From NCBI GenBank assembly GCA_008973525.1, contig WACJ01000480.1:1-64000 (forward strand): 64,000 bases of DNA, written 5' to 3'. This DNA is from Stenopsyche tienmushanensis (taxonomy: Eukaryota > Arthropoda > Insecta > Trichoptera > Stenopsychidae). A model generated the notes under the pieces. That model did no database searches, had not been told where the DNA came from, and worked only from the letters and a program-made list of their open reading frames with translations. The first letter of the stretch is position 1; each line of letters opens with the position of its first letter. A program made the translations under genes and the position numbers. Below, one piece after another: positions 46,061 through 56,300 of the stretch.

Positions 46061-46410
46061 TTATAAAAAATACATTGAATTGTATATATTTTATATATAC
46101 AATTATAATATAATATATTTTCTCTCAAATACACAAACTGGATTTTAAGAAATCAATATTTTACAAGGGAATAATAACGAGAGAGATAATCTCGTTTATA
46201 AAACGAAACTTTCTATCTGGTATCTAGTGATCTGTAGGTTCAAATCTACAGGAGGTGTGGCTGGTAACCACATTTTTAAAACATATATTAAATATGAAAA
46301 ACCACATTAAAATGGTTGGCAATTTCTCTTCATTCAACCCTATCGGAGGACAAAGACGGGTGTCTTGGATCTCATCATACACTCTTGCATCGATGGCAAA
46401 ATCGTGCCAT
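46061..46410 (-). other. possible transposon-derived coding fragment
   Basis: A minus-strand frame of 72 codons (46442-46224) includes LRRERVPLWHDFAIDARVYD and DTRLCPPIGLNEEKLPTI, compositionally more protein-like than neighbouring frames. It extends into the piggyBac-like long form at 46411 and may be its decayed coding part. I recognise no domain. Confidence 0.35.
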
Positions 46411-46972
46411 AAAGGTACTCTTTCACGTCTAAGCATTCTCAATATATTTTTATTTTATTTTTTTCTAAAAATTCTTTTAAACGCCATAAAATTTAGGTAT
46501 AATTTACTAAAATTGCTATCGTCGGATAAGCCATTAAGCTCTTTCGACAAAGATAAGACGACTTTCGTTCGTGTTATCCTGAAAGTAGGCGTTTGTTTTG
46601 ATAATTAAGATACTCTTATCATTCTTATCGTTGACCAATTTTGTTATTCCGCTTTGGCTGTTCTGGAGTGGCGTTATTAGCTGAGTATCATCACTCCTTT
46701 GCGAAATCTATTCCTTCAAAAGTAAACTGGCAAGCTTGCACGGTAAAACTATCCATATTAATTTCGCAACACATGAATATGCAAAAATAGCTGAACAACA
46801 AAGCAGATACCATGCAAATTGAACATTAAGAAATATTTCCAAGAAATGAACGAATATTGTGTGCTATCAACAGTGTTAAGGTTTATTTATAGAGCTTGGT
46901 TCATTATCAAGCTTGTCACACGCTGCAACGGAGCTGACAGAAAAGTTAATTTACATTTACGTTTTAAAAGGG
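46411..46972 (+). mobile_element. piggyBac-like family, long form with TTAA end
   Basis: Contains the whole long-form segment shared with 27730-28085 and 34104-34520, then ATTGTGTGCTATCAACAGTG and CGCTGCAACGGAGCTGACAG as in the TTAA-flanked copies. It ends AAAAGGG with TTAA at 46973-46976. It therefore links the short and long repeats into one family. The left terminus is unknown. Confidence 0.55.
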
Positions 46973-46979
46973 TTAACGA

Positions 46980-47140
46980 ATAGCGATTCTTCTCCCGCAA
47001 ATATTGTGTTAAGAATCTGGTGTACGTGCTGTCATCGGAGACGATGCGAAATCATAACAATAGGCGATGACGAAAGTGGTTGTTCGATCGTCCTATTTGA
47101 CTTTGGAACTCTCGGTACAAATTTCTTTTAACGCGAGTCT
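46980..47140 (+). repeat. dispersed repeat, shared with 16085-16340
   Basis: CTTCTCCCGCAAATATTGTG, GTGTTAAGAA and TCATCGGAGACGATGCGAAA are shared. As at 16 kb it is followed at once by a plus-oriented hAT-B copy. Confidence 0.4.
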
Positions 47141-47144
47141 TTCC

Positions 47145-47440
47145 CGCCAAAATCTGGACGCTTAGAAACAGCGGCGTAACTACTTATTGGCGAGCTTATG
47201 CGACGCCTAGTGGCAGTAACTGTCTAATCTATGTATACACATATACAGTACATACAAGTTTTTCAAATTGTTATATTAACGTTTCCCTACCGGTGATGTA
47301 TTTACTACACCTCGACTCTAATAACGGGAATATCGATATAAAATATAATAGATACGGGGTACAGAATTTTTGTATTCCTCCGTAATATAATTATGAATCA
47401 CATCAAAGTATTATAGTATATAAGTATTCATCTGCAGCGT
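47145..47440 (+). mobile_element. hAT-B copy
   Basis: Starts at GCCAAAATCTGGACGCTTAG and runs through CCCTACCGGTGATGTATTTA and GGGAATATCGATATAAAATA to TATTCATCTGCAGCG. Both outer ends are missing. Confidence 0.65.
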
Positions 47441-48311
47441 AATATTAAAAAATCGATCACATTTAAGCCCAAAAAGGTAGAAACGTCCCTTAATCATATT
47501 ATTTATTTATTTAAACGGTATTTGCTTGATTTTTTTAATTTTGTAATTGTACAAAGTACAAAAATAATTGTTGAATGATGTATTAAGCAAGCCAATACGT
47601 ATTAAACGTTAGTATAGACTCAGTTAGACCGCGTGCTGTAAGATGAGCGAACATCGTAGTACACTTATCCACATGATGGATTGATCCATTTTTATGAAGG
47701 TTTTGTGTATGGATGTTGGAAAAACCTGAGTGTGTTTTCTAGTGATTTATAACCACACATTTTCACAATACGCGTATATTATTATAAAGTGTGACAAATG
47801 TAAACGAACGTGCAAAACGCCTCCGCACTATCCATAGTTCAGAATGGAAAAGAAACGTATTCGCGTATCTTGAAACAACAATTGGGAATCACAAATTATA
47901 AAATGGAGGCCTGCAGCATGATTTACAATCCCGTATCGGTGTGGTATGTAAGTGTGAATCAAAGATATGGATGAAGAAATGAGAAAAGAAGATTAATGTT
48001 CCTTGAATATTTTTAGCTCTCGTTCTTGCGTAACAAGACAACTGAACCGTTATTTGCACAAACACAATATCACTACTATTCCATCAATTTTGGGTTCAAA
48101 ATATGAGATAGAATAAGCTTAGAAATATTTCATATGGTTTGAGATCTTACTAAGGATCGATCAAGTATGAACGAAATTTGTAATATGATTTCATAAATAA
48201 AACTATTTTTTTAATTTTAATAATAAATAATAATAAAGAGCTGATTTTTTGCTTTTTTAGCATAGCCCTAAAACCCAGAGCTTATTTGCTTTTTTATTTA
48301 TTTGTAATATT
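47441..48311. other. transition to satellite, unrecognised
   Basis: No gene. The last 80 bp (48235-48311) contain imperfect GAGCTTATTTGCTTTTTT and GAGCTGATTTTTTGC strings that resemble diverged satellite. Confidence 0.35.
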
Positions 48312-50042
48312 GACCCAGAGGATTTGTAATATTTTAGTTGCTTATTTTTTCTTCTAACCTTGTCCATCGTGTTCAGGCTTCTTAAATACCTATAAATAAT
48401 CTATATTTGCAAAAATCTAAGCACTTTTTTTTTCTACGCAAACTGTCTTCTTCCATATCGTGGACCCCGAAGATTCGTAAAATTTGAGTTGCTTATTTTT
48501 TCTTCTAACCTTGTCCATCGTGTTCAGGCTTCTTAAATACCTATAAATAATCTATATTTGCAAAAATCTAAGCACTTTTTTTTTCTACGCAAACTGTCTT
48601 CTTCCATATCGTGGACCCCGAAGATTCGTAAAATTTGAGTTGCTTATTTTTTCTTCTAACCTTGTCCATCGTGTTCAGGCTTCTTAAATACCTATAAATA
48701 ATCTATATTTGCAAAAATCTAAGCACTTTTTTTTTCTACGCAAACTGTCTTCTTCCATATCGTGGACCCCGAAGATTCGTAAAATTTGAGTTGCTTATTT
48801 TTTCTTCTAACCTTGTCCATCGTGTTCAGGCTTCTTAAATACCTATAAATAATCTATATTTGCAAAAATCTAAGCACTTTTTTTTTCTACGCAAACTGTC
48901 TTCTTCCATATCGTGGACCCCGAAGATTCGTAAAATTTGAGTTGCTTATTTTTTCTTCTAACCTTGTCCATCGTGTTCAGGCTTCTTAAATACCTATAAA
49001 TAATCTATATTTGCAAAAATCTAAGCACTTTTTTTTTCTACGCAAACAGTCCTCTTCCATATCATGGACCCCGAGGATTCGTAATATTTGAGTTGCTTAT
49101 TTTTTCTTCTAACCTTGTCCATCGTGTTCAGGCTTCTTAAATACCTATATATAATCTAAATTTGCAAAAATCTAAGCACTTTTTTTTTCTACGCAAACTG
49201 TCTTCTTCCATATCGTGGACCCCGAAGATTCGTAAAATTTGAGTTGCTTATTTTTTCTTCTAACCTTGTCCATCGTGTTCAGGCTTCTTAAATACCTATA
49301 TATAATCTAAATTTGCAAAAATCTAAGCACTTTTTTTTTCTACGCAAACTGTCTTCTTCCATATCGTGGACCCCGAGGATTCGTAATATTTGAGTTGCTT
49401 ATTTTTTCCTCTAACCTTGTCCATCGTGTTCAGGCTTCTTAAATACCTATAAATAATCTATATTTGCAAAAATCTAAGCACTTTTTTTTTCGACGCAAAC
49501 TGTCTTCTTCCATATCGTGGACCCCGAAGATTCGTAAAATTTGAGTTGCTTATTTTTTCTTCTAACCTTGTCCATCGTGTTCAGGCTTCTTAAATACCTA
49601 TAAATAATCTATATTTGCAAAAATCTAAGCACTTTTTTTTTCTACGCAAACTGTCTTCTTCCATATCGTGGACCCCGAAGATTCGTAAAATTTGAGTTGC
49701 TTATTTTTTCTTCTAACCTTGTCCATCGTGTTCAGGCTTCTTAAATACCTATAAATAATCTATATTTGCAAAAATCTAAGCACTTTTTTTTTCTACGCAA
49801 ACTGTCTTCTTCCATATCGTGGACCCCGAAGATTCGTAAAATTTGAGTTGCTTATTTTTTCTTCTAACCTTGTCCATCGTGTTCAGGCTTCTTAAATACC
49901 TATAAATAATCTATATTTGCAAAAATCTAAGCACTTTTTTTTTCTACGCAAACTGTCTTCTTCCATATCGTGGACCCCGAAGATTCGTAAAATTTGAGTT
50001 GCTTATTTTTTCTTCTAACCTTGTCCATCGTGTTCAGGCTTC
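48312..50042. repeat. 151-bp satellite array, segment 1 (about 11.5 monomers)
   Basis: The TTGCTTATTTTTTCTTCTAA motif recurs at 48338, 48489, 48640 and 48791, a period of exactly 151 bp. A typical monomer also has a T9 tract after AATCTAAGCAC and the string CATATCGTGGACCCCGAAG. The first monomer is diverged; the others are nearly identical. At least two sequence variants alternate (see findings). The segment is broken by a LINE insertion after TCAGGCTTC. Confidence 0.97.
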
Positions 50043-52094
50043 TTTTTTTTTTTTTTTTAATTTATTTTTGTTGGAGGTTGTGACCTTAGGGCCAATGCCT
50101 CCCTGATTGTACATGGTTGGTCATTAATGACCACAATTGTTATTATTTACATTATTTTGAAAAAGCTATATAATACAGCGTCTTAAAGATACAATAGAAA
50201 ATATATACAAAAAAAGATTATACAAATAAAATATAAAAATGAAATATTAAAAGAATAAAACATGCATGTAAAGAATATATAAAAATAAAATAAAGTAATA
50301 AAAATAAAAACATATGTAAAGATAATAATAAAAGATTTAAAGATAACATTATTTTGGAATTTTGATACGTAGTTTAGACTAACCGATATCCTTTTTTGGG
50401 TATCGGAATCTGCGTATGTTCCTTGTGACCTTAACACCAAGTATCGCCTTCGGGCGGCGATTCAAGCTGCTCGAGTAGGAAGATAGGGAATTTATGATGG
50501 GATTTGGTACCTTTTTTAGGGAATCAAAGAAATTGGTAGAAAGGTACTCAATGTGATCTTTGATGGGAGGGATGTTTGCTTCGTATTGAAGTTGGGAGTT
50601 CCGGAGATACCAGGGAGCTCCAAACGCTCGTCTTATAGCAATGCTTTGTAATGTTTTCAATTTGCGATTGTCGCTCTGCCGGTATCCCCAGACTGGAGAG
50701 GCGTAGGTCATGATGGGACGTATGAGGGATTTGTATAAGAGCAATTTGTTCCTGATGGACAACTTGCTCTTAATACATAGGATGGGCTTTAAGGCGGCTA
50801 AGGCTCCGCGAGCTTTTTTGGTGACACTGTCAATGTGCGGAGCCCAAGTGAGTCTTGAGTCGAAAATTGCTCCGAGGTATTTGGTCTGTTTGACCCATGG
50901 GATGGTTCCTGATGGGAGGGTGAGAGGAATTTGATGGGATTTTTTCTTCTTCGACAACCCCATGGCGAACAGCACCGCCGCGCTCTTTTTGGCATTTACC
51001 GTTATTCTCCACCTAGAGTTCCAGACGCTTAGCAAGTCTAATTGAGATTGCAAGCGCCTGCAAATCAAGTTCATATCGGTCGACTGCGACATTATGGCGG
51101 TGTCGTCCGCGTAGAGAGCGATCGAATCAGAAGGATGATCGGATTTGGGAATATCGCTGGTGTATATGGAAAATAATATAGGGGCGAGAATGGATCCTTG
51201 GGGGACACCCGCGGATATGGGACGGATATTTGAAAGGATGGAGACATTTTTGGCGCGAAAAGAACGTTCGGAGAGGTAACTATCAATTATGCGGATTGTG
51301 GAGTCGCGGAATCCGGCGGAGAGGAGTTTGTACAGCAGTCCTTCGTGCCAGACCTTATCGAAGGCTTTGGCTACGTCTAGGAAGACGATACCCGTACCCA
51401 TTTTCGTCTCCATGCCCTCGTGTATGAATTCGGTGACACGGAGGAGCTGGTGTACGGAGGAGTGAGCCCTGCGGAAGCCGAATTGTTCGCAGGGGAGGAC
51501 ATTGAGGGATTTTGCTTCAGATTCAATGCGTGACAGAATTGTAGCTTCGAGGATTTTGCCTGGAATGGACAACAGACTAATGGGTCGGTAGGAGGTTGGA
51601 TCATAATCACACGAATGTGGCTTGCGTATAAAAATTGTATTGGCAGTCTTCCAGCTGGTCGGGAAGTGATTAAATCGTAGGCAAGAGTTGATTATCCTAA
51701 GCAGTGCGGAGAAGCCGGTATTGGGGAGAAGTTTAACTGCTAAAGGGGGAATATTATCTGGGCCAGGGGATTTTTTATTATTTAGTGTTTTTATAAATCG
51801 CGCAAGCTCCCCGGGGGAGGAATAAGGAATTTGTGTAGATAGAGGGGAGAATCGGAAGGAGCGAACCGTCTCGTAGACGACACGATCAGTATCCGGGTCT
51901 GTCGGCGAATCTAGTGGTGAGCACTGCGCTTGCAGACTATCCGCGAAGACGTTCGCAATGTCTTGCTCAGAGTAAACAAAGTTACCTTGCGGATCTTTGA
52001 GAGGAGCAATTTTGCTATGTGGTCTTTTGAGGGACTTAGCGAGTTTCCAGATGGAGTTGTCTTGGGTGGACAATCGGGAGATTTTTTTATCCCA
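50043..52094 (-). mobile_element. jockey-clade LINE, 5'-truncated, copy 1
   Basis: A 2,052-bp insertion on the minus strand: 5' end at 52094 inside ORF2, 3' end a poly(A) (T16 on the plus strand, 50043-50058). It is flanked by a target-site duplication TCAGGCTTC (50034-50042 and 52095-52103), extendable to 11 bp if TT is shared with the tail. The 3' UTR of about 320 bp ends ACAACCTCCAACAAAAATAAA before the tail. These are hallmarks of target-primed reverse transcription. It inserted into the satellite monomer, which resumes on the other side. Confidence 0.95.
50379..52094 (-). CDS. LINE ORF2 fragment: reverse transcriptase (copy 1)
   Basis: Open from the truncation point (52094) to TAG at 50379, 571 codons, with no ATG at the start because the upstream part is lost; the endonuclease domain is absent. 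Residue numbers below count from the TTG at 52073. Reverse-transcriptase blocks in order: KSPGPD (101-106), IRKP and SYRPISLLS (149-169), FGFRRAHS (198-205), FLDVAKAFDKVW with the first catalytic Asp (231-242), GVPQGSILAP (289-298), YADD catalytic pair (321-324), KYLG (398-401), then the thumb/connection typical of jockey elements (NKLLLYKSLIRPIMTYASPV at 442-461). In a full element it copies the element's RNA at a nicked target. No stop or frameshift is seen. Without promoter or endonuclease this copy is presumably not autonomous. Confidence 0.93.
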   Translation of the reverse strand, partial: WDKKISRLSTQDNSIWKLAKSLKRPHSKIAPLKDPQGNFVYSEQDIANVFADSLQAQCSPLDSPTDPDTDRVVYETVRSFRFSPLSTQIPYSSPGELARFIKTLNNKKSPGPDNIPPLAVKLLPNTGFSALLRIINSCLRFNHFPTSWKTANTIFIRKPHSCDYDPTSYRPISLLSIPGKILEATILSRIESEAKSLNVLPCEQFGFRRAHSSVHQLLRVTEFIHEGMETKMGTGIVFLDVAKAFDKVWHEGLLYKLLSAGFRDSTIRIIDSYLSERSFRAKNVSILSNIRPISAGVPQGSILAPILFSIYTSDIPKSDHPSDSIALYADDTAIMSQSTDMNLICRRLQSQLDLLSVWNSRWRITVNAKKSAAVLFAMGLSKKKKSHQIPLTLPSGTIPWVKQTKYLGAIFDSRLTWAPHIDSVTKKARGALAALKPILCIKSKLSIRNKLLLYKSLIRPIMTYASPVWGYRQSDNRKLKTLQSIAIRRAFGAPWYLRNSQLQYEANIPPIKDHIEYLSTNFFDSLKKVPNPIINSLSSYSSSLNRRPKAILGVKVTRNIRRFRYPKKDIG

Positions 52095-52636
52095 TCAGGC
52101 TTCTTAAATACCTATAAATAATCTATATTTGCAAAAATCTAAGCACTTTTTTTTTCGACGCAAACAGTCCTCTTCCATATCATGGACCCCGAGGATTCGT
52201 AATATTTGAGTTGCTTATTTTTTCTTCTAACCTTGTCCATCGTGTTCAGGCTTCTTAAATACCTATATATAATCTAAATTTGCAAAAATCTAAGCACTTT
52301 TTTTTTCTACGCAAACTGTCCTCTTCCATATCGTGGACCCCGAGGATTCGTAATATTTGAGTTGCTTATTTTTTCCTCTAACCTTGTCCATCGTGTTCAG
52401 GCTTCTTAAATACCTATAAATAATCTATATTTGCAAATATCTAAGCACTTTTTTTTTCGACGCAAACTGTCTTCTTCCATATCGTGGACCCCGAAGATTC
52501 GTAAAATTTGAGTTGCTTATTTTTTCTTCTAGCCTTGTCCATCGTGTTCAGGCTTCTTAAATACCTATATATAATCTAAATTTGCAAATATCTAAGCACT
52601 TTTTTTTTCGACGCAAACAGTCCTCTTCCATATCGT
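52095..52636. repeat. 151-bp satellite array, segment 2 (about 3.6 monomers)
   Basis: The satellite resumes in register after the LINE. The last monomer carries the rare variant TTCTAGCCTTGTCC (about 52528), which marks every monomer just before a solo LTR. The segment ends at the LTR target duplication TCGT (52633-52636). Confidence 0.95.
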
Positions 52637-53318
52637 TGTAATGATCTTGTTTTGTAGGCAGGTTGATTTCCTCGTTGGTGTAAGCTTGTAGCTGATATCT
52701 TCTTGTAATTTAAACGAAGTTCTATTGTATATATTTTATTGTAGATTTAAATGGCACAGTAATATAATAGTACACATTTAAAGATGATGGTGACGAGAGG
52801 TGAGTCCAGAGGAAAGATAAAGAGTATCCTCCAGGACTATCCTCGAGAAGTTACATGATGAAAATGTAACGATATAAATTGACTCAACAGTCAATGAAGC
52901 AATTTAATGCTCTGCTCGCAAGAATAATCGAAGAATGAATCCTTCTTGTACCGTCGAGGCACCGACTATTTAAACAGTAAAAGTGTCTATTTGCAAGTAT
53001 GGGCACGTGTCAATTTTACAATAGGAAATAACAAGTCTGACGTAATTAGGCGTAAGCAATTTCATTATTACGAAATATAATTAATATGCAAAGATATGCA
53101 GTTCTGGAAAAATATAAGTATTTGTATGAAAAATACGTTACGATATATGAAGTTAAGAATCATCAAATATTGAGCACGTGCCAGAAATACGACTGGTAAG
53201 CAAAATATTGACACGCGCCAGAATTGTTATGAAATATAAATATTAAGCAAAATTGACGGAGTGCATTGTAATTAAAAAGAGAGCTGGAACAGCTATGCAA
53301 AAATTCAGGGACATAACA
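52637..53318 (-). mobile_element. solo LTR, copy 1
   Basis: A 682-bp insertion, TG...CA on both strands, flanked by TCGT (52633-52636 and 53319-53322), a 4-bp duplication as expected for Ty3/gypsy-type integrases. On the minus strand it starts TGTTATGTCCCTG, has a TATA-like TTTAAATAG (about 52970) and an AATAAA near its 3' end (about 52740), giving a U3-R-U5 order and hence minus-strand sense. There is no internal retrotransposon sequence, so it is a solo LTR left by recombination. Superfamily is inferred. Confidence 0.85.
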
Positions 53319-56300
53319 TCGTGGACCCCGAGGATTCGTAATATTTGAGTTGCTTATTTTTTCCTCTAACCTTGTCCATCGTGTTCAGGCTTCTTAAATA
53401 CCTATATATAATCTAAATTTGCAAATATCTAAGCACTTTTTTTTTCGACGCAAACAGTCCTCTTCCATATCATGGACCCCGAGGATTCGTAATATTTGAG
53501 TTGCTTATTTTTTCCTCTAACCTTGTCCATCGTATTCAGGCTTCTTAAATACCTATAAATAATCTATATTTGCAAAAATCTAAGCACTTTTTTTTCTACG
53601 CAAACAGTCCTCTTCCATATCGTGGACCCCGAAGATTCGTAAAATTTGAGTTGCTTATTTTTTCTTCTAACCTTGTCCATCGTGTTCAGGCTTCTTAAAT
53701 ACCTATAAATAATCTATATTTGCAAAAATCTAAGCACTTTTTTTTTCTACGCAAACTGTCTTCTTCCATATCGTGGACCCCGAAGATTCGTAAAATTTGA
53801 GTTGCTTATTTTTTCTTCTAACCTTGTCCATCGTGTTCAGGCTTCTTAAATACCTATAAATAATCTATATTTGCAAAAATCTAAGCACTTTTTTTTTCTA
53901 CGCAAACTGTCTTCTTCCATATCGTGGACCCCGAAGATTCGTAAAATTTGAGTTGCTTATTTTTTCTTCTAACCTTGTCCATCGTGTTCAGGCTTCTTAA
54001 ATACCTATATATAATCTATATTTGCAAAAATCTAAACACTTTTTTTTTCGACGCAAACAGTCCTCTTCCATATCATGGACCCCGAGGATTCGTAATATTT
54101 GAGTTGCTTATTTTTTCTTCTAACCTTGTCCATCGTGTTCAGGCTTCTTAAATACCTATAAATAATCTATATTTGCAAAAATCTAAGCACTTTTTTTTTC
54201 TACGCAAACTGTCCTCTTCCATATCGTGGACCCCGAAGATTCGTAAAATTTGAGTTGCTTATTTTTTCTTCTAACCTTGTCCATCGTGTTCAGGCTTCTT
54301 AAATACCTATAAATAATCTATATTTGCAAAAATCTAAGCACTTTTTTTTTCTACGCAAACTGTCCTCTTCCATATCGTGGACCCCGAAGATTCGTAAAAT
54401 TTGAGTTGCTTATTTTTTCTTCTAACCTTGTCCATCGTGTTCAGGCTTCTTAAATACCTATAAATAATCTATATTTGCAAAAATCTAAGCACTTTTTTTT
54501 TCTACGCAAACTGTCTTCTTCCATATCGTGGACCCCGAAGATTCGTAAAATTTGAGTTGCTTATTTTTTCTTCTAACCTTGTCCATCGTGTTCAGGCTTC
54601 TTAAATACCTATATATAATCTATATTTGCAAAAATCTAAGCACTTTTTTTTCTACACAAACAGTCCTCTTCCATATCGTGGACCCCGAAGATTCGTAAAA
54701 TTTGAGTTGCTTATTTTTTCTTCTAACCTTGTCCATCGTGTTCAGGCTTCTTAAATACCTATAAATAATCTATATTTGCAAAAATCTAAGCACTTTTTTT
54801 TTCTACGCAAACTGTCCTCTTCCATATCGTGGACCCCGAAGATTCGTAAAATTTGAGTTGCTTATTTTTTCTTCTAACCTTGTCCATCGTGTTCAGGCTT
54901 CTTAAATACCTATAAATAATCTATATTTGCAAAAATCTAAGCACTTTTTTTTTCTACACAAACAGTCCTCGTCCATATCGTGGACCCCGGGGATTCGTAA
55001 AATTTGAGTTGCTTATTTTTTCTTCTAACCTTGTCCATCGTGTTCAGGCTTCTTAAATACCTATAAATAATCTATATTTGCAAAAATCTAAGCACTTTTT
55101 TTTTCTACGCAAACTGTCTTCTTCCATATCGTGGACCCCGAAGATTCGTAAAATTTGAGTTGCTTATTTTTTCTTCTAACCTTGTCCATCGTGTTCAGGC
55201 TTCTTAAATACCTATATATAATCTATATTTGCAAAAATCTAAGCACTTTTTTTTTCGACGCAAACAGTCCTCTTCCATATCATGGACCCCGAGGATTCGT
55301 AATATTTGAGTTGCTTATTTTTTCTTCTAACCTTGTCCATCGTGTTCAGGCTTCTTAAATACCTATAAATAATCTATATTTGCAAAAATCTAAGCACTTT
55401 TTTTTTCTACGCAAACTGTCCTCTTCCATATCGTGGACCCCGAAGATTCGTAAAATTTGAGTTGCTTATTTTTTCTTCTAACCTTGTCCATCGTGTTCAG
55501 GCTTCTTAAATACCTATAAATAATCTATATTTGCAAATATCTAAGCACTTTTTTTTTCGACGCAAACAGTCCTCTTCCATATCATGGACCCCGAGGATTC
55601 GTAATATTTGAGTTGCTTATTTTTTCCTCTAACCTTGTCCATCGTATTCAGGCTTCTTAAATACCTATAAATAATCTATATTTGCAAAAATCTAAGCACT
55701 TTTTTTTCTACGCAAACAGTCCTCTTCCATATCGTGGACCCCGAAGATTCGTAAAATTTGAGTTGCTTATTTTTTCTTCTAACCTTGTCCATCGTGTTCA
55801 GGCTTCTTAAATACCTATAAATAATCTATATTTGCAAAAATCTAAGCACTTTTTTTTTCTACGCAAACTGTCTTCTTCCATATCGTGGACCCCGAAGATT
55901 CGTAAAATTTGAGTTGCTTATTTTTTCTTCTAACCTTGTCCATCGTGTTCAGGCTTCTTAAATACCTATAAATAATCTATATTTGCAAAAATCTAAGCAC
56001 TTTTTTTTTCTACGCAAACTGTCTTCTTCCATATCGTGGACCCCGAAGATTCGTAAAATTTGAGTTGCTTATTTTTTCTTCTAACCTTGTCCATCGTGTT
56101 CAGGCTTCTTAAATACCTATATATAATCTATATTTGCAAAAATCTAAGCACTTTTTTTTTCGACGCAAACAGTCCTCTTCCATATCATGGACCCCGAGGA
56201 TTCGTAATATTTGAGTTGCTTATTTTTTCTTCTAACCTTGTCCATCGTGTTCAGGCTTCTTAAATACCTATAAATAATCTATATTTGCAAAAATCTAAGC

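Noticed and set aside
46232..46251. tRNA-like T arm CTGTAGGTTCAAATCTACAG
   Set aside because: A perfect stem with a GTTCAAAT loop, but no matching acceptor strand, D arm or anticodon arm upstream; probably chance.
50183..50440. 85-codon hydrophobic frame in the LINE 3' region (also 58663-58920)
   Set aside because: It lies in the 3' UTR and overlaps the end of ORF2 in another frame; composition reflects A/T-rich DNA.
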